Below are positions 1 to 10,202 of a stretch of 64,000 nt of DNA, in pieces. The DNA lies in assembly GCA_015499995.1 (NCBI GenBank), contig JADNRV010000080.1, positions 62,001 through 126,000 on the forward strand, in the 5' to 3' direction. The position numbers and the translations under genes are program-made. The notes under the pieces were generated by a model. The model was not told the origin of the DNA and searched no databases. It saw nothing but the letters and a program-made list of their open reading frames with translations. This DNA is from Flammula alnicola (lineage: Eukaryota > Basidiomycota > Agaricomycetes > Agaricales > Strophariaceae). How positions within the stretch are numbered: the stretch's first letter is position 1; every line of letters begins with the position of its first letter.

Positions 1-390
1 TTGATTTCAAGCATAAATATCAAGTCAGTTATGAACAAAGTCAGTTATAAAATACAGTATATACAAGTACAAGCTAAATTTCCATTCCATCTTCCTCATC
101 CTCATCTTCATCACTTTCCACTTGCAGACCTTTTTTCTTCCTTTCTTGTTTTTCCAAAACTAATTTTGTGTGGTGAAAGATCATCAAATGCAAAAACCAG
201 TTGAAGTTTTTGCCCTTCATGCGTTTGAGAATAGAATCATATCCACCCAACCAAGAATTCAAGTGTTCACATGCCTAGAATTTGATACATTAGTAAAATG
301 AATTATACTTCCAAATTTAAGACATACCTGTGTGTTAAATGCTCGCTTAAAATATTCCCGTCCATTTTTGTCTGTGTCCTTTACAACAAG

Positions 391-395
391 ATTTG
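391..395. repeat. Target-site duplication ATTTG, left copy of solo LTR
   Basis: ATTTG occurs directly before TGTTATGAAC and again at 857-861 directly after the terminal CTTAACA. The original unbroken site in the transposase gene contains ATTTG once. Confidence 0.85.
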
Positions 396-856
396 TGTTA
401 TGAACTCTGCCTCGTTCACGCACTGACACTCTTTATTTTTCTTACAAACGCTTCCTTACACGCACGCTCCGCCGCGCATCTTTCACTTCTTTTCTTTCTC
501 CTGTTTCATTCTCATTACTTATGCACCGCGTCCTCACCACAACACTTCCTAGTCCCATCCACACCTCGGTCCATTAACTACGCGCTGCATCCTCGCCTTA
601 TTTACCCCTATGCTTACTGAGCGACATAACACATGTCTGCCTCATGGACTATTCCCTATCATATATAAACGCCAGTAGAACTACTATGTTCGTTAGCTAG
701 TTCTTGAGAATACTACACACATTCTCTACTCGTCTCCGCATCGAACCCCTTCATTCTGTTACACAGACTCTGAAGGCGCGCACTTAGAGCTTGTGTCTTG
801 AACCTAAGACTCAGACGTTTGCTATTAACTTAGTATATCGTCCGCCGGTCTTAACA
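396..856 (+). mobile_element. Solo LTR inside the KDZ-type gene
   Basis: The 461-bp block begins TGTTATGAAC and ends GGTCTTAACA, the TG...CA boundary of an LTR, and is flanked by the 5-bp direct repeat ATTTG (391-395 and 857-861). Removing it plus one ATTTG restores the coding frame of the host transposase (NC* becomes N followed by LVVKDTDKNG). A TATATAAA-like promoter lies at 660-668. No internal retrotransposon region is present, so this is a solo LTR left by recombination between two LTRs. I cannot say whether it is Ty3 or Ty1 type. Orientation is inferred from the TATA box only. Confidence 0.88.
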
Positions 857-1672
857 ATTTGGGGCAGATCCGTCAAGTGGGGCTGGATTGCACCACTTGC
901 GACATAAAAAGTCGGTAACTCGGTGATTGATATAGTGATATGAATCAACAACCATTCGTGTAGTTTTCTGCCAGCTATCCCATTTTTTTAATGATATAGC
1001 TCTTGCAAGAACAAGACAGGCCTTATCAATGCAGACATAATCAGGCCTAGATTCTTCTGTGGGGTACACTCTTTCCAAGAACTCCAAGATATTGGTTGGA
1101 GATTCAGCTTTTACAAATTTTGTCCAAGCAATTACAACTCCACAAGGTGCACAAATAGTTTCAACACAGTAAAATCTTGAAGGACCAAAGTAATTCTTTT
1201 TTGGTCGTTCTTCAGCATTTTCATCATGAGGTTGGACATTTCGTTGAAGAGGTTGTTGCCAAGGTTGAATATTTTCATTAGGTCTTTTCAAAACACGTCT
1301 AACACCTGAAAGTGTGCTGCGGCTATGATCTTGAGTATACTTTCGCCATTCAGGCTGATGCTCTTGACAGGCTTGTGTTCCATTGATTTTATTATGTGGG
1401 CAATTTGTGACTCGACAGCGTCTTCCAAAGTCAAGTTCATGGAAATTGCAAAATGCACCACCTCGGGCATTGTTCAAGTCAGAAGAACAATTTTCAAATG
1501 CACAATGTGTTGGCCCCATTACAATTCCATCAAGAACAACCATTTTAACGGGAGCATGATCCACAGCCATTGTATTATCAGCTTGTTCTTCATCAATCTC
1601 TTCCTCAGTTTGAGGTACTGGATTAATGTGGTTGACAGCTAATGGTGGAACTTGACGGCCTTCATCATTATT

Positions 1673-2746
1673 TTTTTTTTTTTTTTTAATCAGCAATTTA
1701 CGAGCTATAGGGCCCCCCCGAAGGGAAGCCCTACCATCTTGCACCCTTGCGGGGCAGACGCCAGCTTGCGCTGGTACCCGGAATCAACTTAGACTCAATA
1801 CCTGGCTTAATCAGCCAGGTGAACCGACAGAGGATTTAGTGCTCTACTCGAGCCGGGTTGCAGGGGACTGCCCTGGCCCGCTACGGCTCGCGTCTCCCCG
1901 GGGAGTTCATATAGAGCCCCGAGTACTCGGTTTCCCGTTGCAGGGCAGCTGGTTCGCTTAAGCCAATCGGCGTGGATCTCCATCTGTCCCCACTCTCTGT
2001 CTTGCCAGCAACCAACCATGTTGTGCGTCCGAGAACTGATCCGACAGACAAGTCTCGGCATGGAGTTATTTTGGGCTACCTTCCCTATTGGTATGCTCGG
2101 TCCAAGGGGCCAGCCTTGCAGAGATACCCCCCGGAGTGTCTGCAACGGCCCGGGGCTAACCCCTACGGCCTCCCAGTAAGGCGGTTCATGGTCCCCGGAC
2201 TATTCGCCCAACCATTGAGTGACCCTGGTAGAGGCCACCAACGATGCCGCACTTTACAGCTTGCAGATCGACCCTGCCCTTCGATGCTGACTAACAACCA
2301 TCCGACTCAGTTTATGCCAGTTGGCGCTGGACCGGTCTTCAGCGGTGGAGGGTGGCCTGGCCCTTCTCAGGACGTTCGGCTTGTTCTAAATATAACTACC
2401 CCCGCTTACTGCCCCCTGTGCTTTCGCTCCCGCAATGGGTACGACAGGTGTATCAAGCCTGCCAATTTGGGGTACGGTGATCGTTCCCCCCCGATATGCC
2501 GTAGGCTTGCCAGGCCCGGAGATCCGCATCCCACACGGCCAGAGGATCATGACGACCAGCCTTAGTCCTGTATCCGTTTACCGAATACAGTACCGATTGT
2601 GACAGTAACCAACTGTTTGTCACAAACTCCTTCCTTTGTAATCAGGTAGAAGGGGTGAGCAGGAATCGAACCCGCAACCTTTCCAGCAGCTGCACAGCCA
2701 CCTCAACAGGTCTTTAGTGATCGAAACCACTGGGCTACTGTGGCCC
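1673..2746 (-). mobile_element. Long tRNA-headed SINE-like retroposon with poly(A) tail
   Basis: The element lies on the minus strand. Its 3' poly(A) appears as a T-run at about 1671-1687, and it is flanked by a perfect 15-bp direct repeat GCCTTCATCATTATT (1658-1672 and 2747-2761). The 5' end has a Pol III-like box A (TAGCCCAGTGG, minus strand of 2728-2738) and a canonical box B (GGTTCGATTCC, 2662-2672), so the head is tRNA-derived. The body is about 950 bp with no credible protein. The last bases before the tail, AAATTGCTGATT, resemble the 3' end of the LINE at 14846-19149 (AAATTGTTGATT), suggesting shared reverse-transcription machinery. The length is unusual for a SINE. It splits the KDZ-type coding sequence, and poly(A) and TSD are translated as a lysine/asparagine stretch in the open frame that crosses the junction. 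Confidence 0.82.
2662..2738 (-). promoter_or_regulatory. Internal Pol III-type promoter (A and B boxes) of the SINE head
   Basis: Box A-like TAGCCCAGTGG and box B GGTTCGATTCC sit in tRNA-like order on the minus strand, about 65 bp apart, somewhat wider than in an intronless tRNA. The arrangement is typical of tRNA-derived SINEs. I do not see a foldable functional tRNA. Confidence 0.7.
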
Positions 2747-5315
2747 GCCTTCATCATTATTAGCCATAGCAGCAGGATCATTATTATTGAGTCCAGCATC
2801 AAGAATGATATCTGCAGTTGCTTTATATGGTTGTGTACATTCACTGCATTCATGGCCATCTGCAACACGGATAAGACCTTCTTCTCCAAGAATATCATAT
2901 GCTGTTTCAGTAAGGCTTTCAATGTCAAGGTTATCTGCAGTCTCAAAGTCGATTTGACTAACACTAGAAATAGTGCGAACAGATTCTTGAACAAATGCAT
3001 CCCAGATTTGTCGTCGAGTAGTCTTTCTTCCAAAGCTATTATTTCAGAATTCGGTATATGCTGCTGCTGATGCATGAAAGCTATACATGCCATTTATTAC
3101 AGCTGCGGAGAAAACTCTGTCAACCCAAAGATTGGCTCCTACTTTAAGGAACTTGGCATTATTAAGATACACCCTGGTTTTGTCTGTGCTGTGTGGAAGT
3201 ACTGCAGTTTCATGATCGGCCATATACAGAGTTTTGCACTTTGAGCATTCGCCAGTAAGCACCATTGCATTTTCATGTATAGTAGTTCCTTCAATCAAAG
3301 TAACCTTCGGTATATCTCGAGTTTTGGTGTATTGGGAGATGTTGTGTCTGCCACACTGTAGTGTTGAACACTGCATAGACGGAGGACAAATTAGACGAAC
3401 TCCTTTGATCGCATCATAAGATATTGGCTTTAATTTTGTACGAAGTCGATCTTCATGATATGGAGTTAAATTCAGAGCATCAGCCAGTTTGTCTATTTTA
3501 AGAGCAAGAGGAGATGTCAAGTCTTCTTGCAATAGTGTTGCCTTAGACTTTTCGTCATCGTTAAACAATTCAAGAGCTTTGTCATTTAGCTTTAGCTGTA
3601 TTGCCCGAGAGAGTGATTTTATCCATCCATTTAGAACACTTTTGCGCTCATCAGAGGTACGAGGATGTTTTTGCCAAGCATGGAGATTAAGCAAATCAGT
3701 ATTTTCTGTCATTGAAAACAGAACAAGTAATACTGTGCTCAAGGAAACTTTAGAGTTAAAGTTTTCGGTTACAAACTTAGCAAAGTCTTGGAATAAGATA
3801 TCAGGAAACAGATTCTGGTCTGAGCCAACAGCAGCAACAGGATTGATATGCATTATTATGCTTAGTGGCAGAAGTGAAAACCAGCCAAGATAATAATATC
3901 CCAAGATCCAGAGCAGCATAGAGTATATTTTAGATGCAATATCAAGCCAATGTCCAGATTTCACTATCCCAGATAGTAGCCAAGTAGTACATGCAGGAGC
4001 CCAGAATTCACAAACAGCAATCAAAGCAAAAACAAAGCAGAAAAAACTATAATACAAAAGAAAAATGGGAAAATGAACTTGAAAAAACAAAAAAGAAAAA
4101 CCTACTGCTTTCGACTAGTACTACCTTTCTTATGTGAAATTCCCTTCTGCTTCTCCTTCCCTTTTCCCTTTTCCTTCACTCTTTTACTCTTTGGATCCAA
4201 CGTTCCGCCATTGTCCACCCACGCCTTCAAGTCGTTGATCGTATAAACTGCCTTTTCCACGTGCCAGATCTCTTCCGATGGCAGTGTACCATTCGAGTCT
4301 AGCCATGCAAGCATCCCAGTGAAGTTGGAATTTTTGACAATAAGGGGGAAGATTTTCTGGGAATGGGAAAAGTATTTCGAGCGACCAGTAATCATGTCGA
4401 TAATGTCTTTCTTGATGAGCTTACGAAAAGGCCATGATTGCTGATTCTTTAGGTTCTGGTACGTAGAGTGGGCCTGATCAATGGCCTTCCACTTTTTGTA
4501 ATATATGAAAATCGTATAATCCGCCATAGAACGTGCTCCATCAGAAGACTTAGCCAGAGTAAGATCAACCCCCAAGGCAGTGAGGATTTCTTCATGGTCG
4601 GAAGGGTTTGGAGAATTATGATAAGAGTCAGAAACAGAAGGAACCGATGAACCAGCACGAGACCCAGACCCAGATACAGAACGAGAAGACAGGACAGTAG
4701 AAGCCGCTAAACCAAAAGACTCGGGAACCTAATAATTTCTAAGTCTTTTTACTAAACCAAACTGAAAATAAACTTACGAATACATGTAACATATAATTTC
4801 CACTCTCCGTGACCCATTTCACAGGTGCTTTATCCGTAAGCTCCTCACCGACACGCCCTCGAAGAATCCAATAGCCCTCTTCATGAAAGTATATAGGTTT
4901 ACCTTTTAAGAAAATAAAATTAGAATTTCTTTAATACAGATGAGTTTCGAGACATACCTTCAAGTGAAGAATCTCTCTTGAGAATCTCCGTAACGAGTTC
5001 CATGACATCCTCTGTCACTTCACACCTAATTTGAAAATCCACCTTCGTAATAGCTATGTCCAAGGCTCCGACGGAAGATGGGGACGTATACATAAACAGC
5101 ATCCCACGGACGTATCCCAAGTTGTCAGATGTCTTAGTAGATCCAAAATCTGCCATATTGGGTGCATTGCCAGCTGCACGGCCTCGAAAAATACCTCCCA
5201 TGATGCGGAATGCTCCTTGTAATGAAAAGGAGCCTTCTTCATCGGAGGCAGCAGCTGTAAGCTTACTGACAGCAGCAGAGGTGGCTGCAGGTTTACCAAC
5301 GCCAGCGGTGGCAGG

Positions 5316-6422
5316 CAGTACTTTACCCTCCTCCACCTATTCCTGGTGGACTCCACGGACTCCGCATAAAATTGGCGGAGTCCATCTGGACTCCTGATGG
5401 ACTCCACATGGAGTCTGGTGGAGTCCACTATGAAGAAGTGGAGTCCATATGGACTCCACCTGGACTCCACATAGAGTCTGGTGGAGTCCACATGGAGTCC
5501 ACATGGAGTCCGGTGGAATCCACATGGACTCCATATAAACTCCGGATGGACTCGTCCACAAATGACGCAACGTCAACTGGTGGACTTAGACAAAACTCAG
5601 AAAAAAAATATCATCAAAAAGTTTGCATTAAGCAGTAATTGAACCCAGAGCTACCAGAGAGCTATCAGAACAAACCATTTAACCACTACACCAGAGAACC
5701 TTGTCTAACCAAGCACAAAAAGCGCCCTATATACCTCCCTTTCTCTAATATATCTATCTATTTTGTGACATTAGTCACAAGATTCAGGGTCAAGTGGGGT
5801 ACCATCAGATTCAGAAATTTAAGGAGATTCTCACCAGATTATGTCAGCATGATATATTGCTTTATTTGGCTGGTCCCAGGACCGTGGGAACTTTTTGCCA
5901 AAAAAGGTAGTTATAGAGCCTGCTTTCAAAACCCTAAATATGCAAAAATCCTATTAATAGATGCTTCGGTTGGTGAGAAAAACACAAAATACTCGACCGA
6001 ACACGAGTCTTTTAAAAATTGTGCTCGCTAAATATGGAATTTGTTGATTACAAATAGATCCAACAGTGCCACTTTGATGTCATTTTATGTAATAATATGT
6101 AATTTTTATATAGTTGCTAAAAATAACAGTATGTCCAAAAAAGGAAACCACCAGACTCCTGTTGGACCACCTGGACTCCTGTTGGACTCCATCTGAACTC
6201 CTGGGACTCCTGTTCCACTATAAAACCAGTGGACTCCTGGGACTCCGCATGGAGTCTCTGGAGTTTGTCCGGACTCCATCTGGACTCCACCAGGAGTCCA
6301 GAATAAAATTTGGCTGGGGTCTCAGCCAAAAAATAGTCCACCTGGACTCCATATGGACTGTTCCACTCCGCCAGAGTCCATCCGGAGTCCACCAGGAATA
6401 AGGGGGGGAGGGTAAAGACCTC
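5316..6422. mobile_element. hAT-like non-autonomous element with GGACTCC subterminal arrays and tRNA-like core
   Basis: The 1107-bp element is flanked by the 8-bp direct repeat GTGGCAGG (5308-5315 and 6423-6430). Its ends are CAGTACTTTACCCTCC on the left and, inverted, GAGGTCTTTACCCTCC on the right, so the TIR is imperfect at the tip and then exact. Next to each end are 200-260 bp packed with GGACTCC/GGAGTCC in both orientations. The middle (about 5573-6160) is unrelated to the arrays, includes a tRNA-like A/B box pair, and is shared with the element at 56338-57294. There is no transposase. The 8-bp TSD fits the hAT superfamily. Excision at the TSD restores the frame of the host gene. Confidence 0.8.
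5637..5693 (-). promoter_or_regulatory. tRNA-like A/B boxes inside the hAT-like element
   Basis: On the minus strand TGGTGTAGTGG (box A) is followed about 40 bp on by GGTTCAATT (weak box B). The same pair, with a better box B, occurs at 57004-57071 in the related element. A tRNA-derived Pol III promoter inside a TIR element is unusual. No intact tRNA is implied. Confidence 0.5.
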
Positions 6423-6879
6423 GTGGCAGGTGCGGGTTTAACGCCAGCGACGGCGGTGGCTGCGGGTTTACTGACAGCAGCAGTGGCTGCGGGTTTACTG
6501 ATGCCAGCGACAGCAGCGGTGGCTGTGGGCTTAGCGCCAGCGACGGCAGCGGTGGCTGCGGGCTTAGCGCCAGCGATGGCGGTGGGGGCTGTGGGCTTAG
6601 CGCCAGCGACGGCGGTGGGCTTAGCACCAGCAGTGGCCTGACCAACAGCATTGCCGTCGTCGGACTCGCCGTGCTCATCCCCGTCCTCGTCCATGTTGCC
6701 GTGCTTGTCTACCTGTAGCAGCTGGGGTCATGTATGATACCTAGGCTGTGGCCTAAAATACGTTATACATAGATGACAGGTTTGCCCCACTTAGGCCGTT
6801 GCCTAAGACCATGTAACACAGTGTATATAGCATGCCGGATGAGCCGGGGCAGGTTTGCTCACCTTGCAGGGGGCGGGTA

Positions 6880-7296
6880 ATAATAAATACATGTCAACAA
6901 TGCATAGATTTGATGGGCGGGCACAAAACATGGTGCTGCACGTCGTCGGGGGCGCACTTGAGTGCGGGAAAAATTCTATTAGGCTCTATATATATTATTT
7001 GATTTATTCTAGGTGTTTCCGCGCGTCGGGGAGGGCGGGAGCGGGTGGATTGGCGCGCATGGCTTTGGATGACACTCTATACTGGGCGAGGGTCATAAAA
7101 CAGACATCAACAATGCACAGATTTGACCGGCGGGCACAAAATCTGGCCCCGCTCATCATTGAGGGCGCTTTTGAGCGCGGAAAAAAATGGGTCGGGGTCC
7201 AGTAATATATTTCTACCCATTTGCGCCATTTGCGCACGTCGAGCGGGGCGGGAATGGGTGGATTGGCGCTGGTGCATTTGGATGACGTTCCATAAA
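6880..7296. repeat. Two ~205-bp subterminal tandem units, left arm
   Basis: Unit 1 (about 6880-7075) and unit 2 (about 7081-7290) share CAACAATGCA(T/C)AGATTTGA, GCGGGCACAAAA, the GAGCGCGG-like core and end in GCATTTGGATGAC-like sequence. The counterparts in the right arm lie at about 12180-12600 in inverse orientation. Confidence 0.65.
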
Positions 7297-7307
7297 TAGA
7301 CGTGCCC

Positions 7308-7382
7308 ATCAATATTCCGTTCCCATCATTCCGTTATTCCGTTCCCGTCAATATTCCGTTCCCATCAATATTCCGTTCCGAG
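7308..7382. repeat. Short tandem repeat TCAATATTCCGTTCCCA
   Basis: Four imperfect units of a 12-17-bp motif (ATTCCGTTCCC) lie in the left arm of the 6.0-kb element. The right arm lacks the array, so it arose after the arms separated or was lost there. Confidence 0.6.
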
Positions 7383-7658
7383 CTGATATTTTTAGACACA
7401 GGCACGCATTTGCTCTTCACCCTGAACCTGTTATCTATAGATTAGATACTACTGATCTAGCATACACGCTGGATGAGCGATATAAATAGATTTCAAACAC
7501 ATTTCATTGGCCTCTATTCTCTATTCTCCTGTCCCCTCAATTGTATATACATATATGTAATCTACAGATAAATACAAACTTAATGATACCATTTTTATGG
7601 AGAAAGGACGGAGGGAAAGGATGGAGGCAGCTGAGCTCTTCGCGACCTGGCATAGGAT

Positions 7659-7690
7659 GAGCGCTAAAAATAGCGCTATTTTTAGCGCTC
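7659..7690. repeat. Perfect 32-bp palindrome in left arm
   Basis: GAGCGCTAAAAATAGC is followed by its exact reverse complement. The right arm (about 11593-11612) retains only a shortened GCGCTATTTTTAGCGC form. Confidence 0.85.
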
Positions 7691-7933
7691 GTCAATTTCG
7701 AACAGATTTGCCATCCCCTTGGCTGCTATTCATTTGTCCCGCCTATTTTTTATACCTAGTTGGAATCTACTCATATATAGAAAGCTAATGGTACCAATTT
7801 TGTCAGGACATGAGGGCAGGACAGGGTGCATTGATAGAATGTGTAATTTTGCATTACCATTTTGGGCGCTCATTCTCGGTGCTCACTCTCATACTGAGGC
7901 ATATTATATTATACAATAGACAATATATATAAT

Positions 7934-7966
7934 GAAAGCCCAGAGTGCATGACACTCTGGGCTTTC
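7934..7966. repeat. 14-bp stem-loop in left arm
   Basis: GAAAGCCCAGAGTG, a 5-nt CATGA loop, then the exact reverse complement. A comparable but longer hairpin (AAAGCCCAG ... CTGGGTTTT) lies at about 11302-11340 in the right arm. Confidence 0.8.
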
Positions 7967-8994
7967 TATCTACCACCCTTAGCCATCCACTCCGACGGCG
8001 GCAGCTGCGACTCGCGAGCCGGACTCGCCGTGTGCAACTTGCAAGCACAGGCTGCAAACGTTGCAGACGCCGCCATGTGCTCGTGAGCATACTGCCTGCG
8101 CCTTCGCCGTCACCTCGCCTTGATCCCACCCGGTGTCCCTGCCCCGCATGGCTGGCCCTTCGTCGTCGCCTCCGTCGCTCGTCGTCATTGCAGCAGTGGC
8201 GGGCGGGCCTCGTCGTTACAGCTGCGACCGCAGCGATGACGTTGTTGTCGGAGGGGAAGCTGTGTCGTGTGATGCTGGGGTAGTAGCGGCGGCGTCGTCC
8301 ACTCAGCGTTGGTGCACCCGCGGTCGGGTGACATTGCCACACCTGGTGCATTGGGGTGTCAGAGTCGTGTACTGCTGCTGCTGCCACCGCGTCGCGGTCG
8401 CCGTATCCAAGCACTAGCAGCTGTCGTGCTGCTGTCGCTGCTGCCACCTCGCCATGTCGTCGTATCCGCCCGACTGCTGCTGCACCTCTGGCCTCCTCAC
8501 CGTCGCCGTATCCAAGCAGTAGCAGCGGTCGTGCTGCTGCTGCTGCTGCATCCAAATCGTGTTGCTGTCACCGACAGCCTGGTTATAACTGAAGTCGGTG
8601 GTGGATGCAGGTGGCGATGGTGCTGAAGGGAGGACGTTGCTGGTGACGTGGAGCGTCCAGCTTCCGCGGTGGACGCGCTGGCGATTTGGTGCGCCCGTGG
8701 ATGGTCGTGGTGCGGGGGAGGCGGTGGAGACGTTGTATGCCTATGCATGGTCAATGAGGGGGGGTTGACGAGGCACAAGCTGGGTGGCGTAGTGACAACC
8801 CAGTCAGCTGGGTTGGTGACGCCGAATTGCGCTGCGCACATGGCTTGCCGTGGTCGTGGTGAGGTCCAAGCGCAGATTCGAACGTCGCAGACGACATTCG
8901 AATCTGAGGAGACGACGAACTTTGGTTCGTCATCTCCTCGCATAGCCTGTGGGTGGAGGGTTGAATGAGTAGGTCGAAAGAGGAGCAAGGAGAA

Positions 8995-9034
8995 ATATGC
9001 AATCGCGATAACAAATGTTATCGCGATTGCATAT
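8995..9034. repeat. Perfect 40-bp palindrome in element centre
   Basis: A 19-nt arm beginning ATATGCAATCGCGAT, the dinucleotide AA, and the exact complementary arm. It sits near the centre of the 6.0-kb element, outside the long inverted arms. Confidence 0.9.
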
Positions 9035-9423
9035 GGGACGCACTGCGCGGGCCTCCCACTCCTTGGGTCCCCCCTTCTCATTCCCTGCCCCCATATGGCC
9101 GTCGATGAGGTGGAGAAATCGACCCACATCCCTCGGGCGAGGGGAGGGGCGGTTGGTAGCGGCGCAGTGATGGGCAGAGATCAACCGTGGTTGAGAATGA
9201 TCCACGTTTCGGGGAAAGCCGAAATCGATTTGATTGGCTGGGACAAGCGGTCCGGCCTCTCCCTCTGCGCCTCCTCATCATTCGCGACGTCTCGGAAAGC
9301 ACTCAAATGATTAAGACATATGTATATTATCAACGGTATATCTTCTGAATATAAGTCTTTTTCTTTTTCTTAATGTCCGAGCGAATTTGGTTATTTCTAT
9401 CGCACTATATGTAAGTTCGGCTG

Positions 9424-10202
9424 CCAGAGTGGTGATTTCGGGCCTGCTGAGGTCTTGCATCTCACCTTTAATGCACCCAAAGTGTTAAAACTGCCTGCAC
9501 ATGTCTCCAAGTTAGCTTATCTTATCTTATCTTATCTCTTATCTTATCTCTTATCTGCACTTCCTCCTTTTCACTTGTTGTGCATTTGTAGATTAGATTC
9601 TTATCAAGTTCTAGATCATCTCTAGATGATCTCCAGATCATTTCTAGATCCTTTCTATTTAGTATATAAAGTCTTTTGACATTTGCCAGAAGTCCTTAGT
9701 TACTCACTCTGGACTTCAGGCAAGTAGTTAGTATTTTGCCCAATACAATCAGTTACTCACTCTGGACTTCAGCTTACTATAGCTCCTGTGTCCCTCGCTC
9801 CGAGTTGCTCATATTTGGCGCACAGCTGCGTCACACGTTCCCGCGCTTGCCACCTTTAACACAAAGGTGTCTCGATGGCTCTTTAAGAGCTCTAGTTTAG
9901 AAGAAGAATGATAATAAATGTGAATTCTGACCTTTTCTATATTTTTATTGGATTGTGTGGAATGCTGCATGTATCACAGTCAACTAAGGCATGAGACGAG
10001 TGGACAATCTTACATCAATTGTGCCCTCGAGACGACATTTTGAAGTTATTCCCTTCTACATTGCCTTACTACCTCATAAACTATCTACATTATTTATATA
10101 TGATTCCCAAGAGACTTTTCTCAAGTAATTTTGAATCTAATGTAATTTCAATAAGATGAAATGGCAGTCATTTACTTTGAGAGTCCCGAAATCACCACGT
10201 AC
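9424..10202. mobile_element. Possible ~780-bp element with 14-bp inverted ends, inside the 6.0-kb element
   Basis: GTGGTGATTTCGGG (9429-9442) recurs inverted at 10185-10198. Between them are a TATC microsatellite (about 9516-9556), repeated GATC-rich AGATCAT motifs, a TATATAAAG box near 9661 and a 20-bp direct repeat GTTACTCACTCTGGACTTCA (about 9697 and 9749). The TATA box and downstream repeats would also suit an LTR. I found no TSD, so the class is open. Confidence 0.4.

Larger units (their letters stand above)
74..3853 (-). pseudogene. KDZ-type transposase with CxC5/CxC6-like cysteine clusters, interrupted
   Basis: Reading on the minus strand from an ATG near 3853, the product has an N-terminal helical part and a first cysteine cluster (CPPSMQC, GECSKCK) by about 3220. 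It continues past an in-frame TGA near 3046 (EF*NN) into CSECTQPYKA. After an insertion at 1673-2746 it resumes in frame with a second cluster (THCAFENC, CRVTNCPHN), then VCIDKACL and VVDSYHYINH, which look like an RNase H-type transposase core. A solo LTR (396-856) interrupts the next exon. The tail has an intron at 275-327, NSWLGGYDSILKRM, NFNWFLH and an acidic C-terminus, stopping at 74-76. Such proteins occur with KDZ transposases in mushroom-forming fungi. The copy is dead: one nonsense codon and two insertions. The start codon is chosen because the hydrophobic stretch upstream looks like translated non-coding DNA. The family is confident; the exact exon set is not. Confidence 0.8.

Noticed and set aside
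1972..2565. 197-codon open frame on plus inside the SINE-like insertion
   Set aside because: No domain, unlikely composition, and it is antisense to the retroposon; an incidental open frame in GC-rich sequence.
5054..5576. Frames translating as repeated Trp-Thr-Pro/Val-Glu-Ser units
   Set aside because: Direct consequence of the GGACTCCA subterminal array being open in several frames; not protein-coding.
7854..9129. Several 90-230-codon frames in the GC-rich part of the 6-kb element
   Set aside because: Arg/Ala/Ser-rich translations of CTG/CGG simple sequence, mirrored in all frames and in the other arm; no conserved motif.
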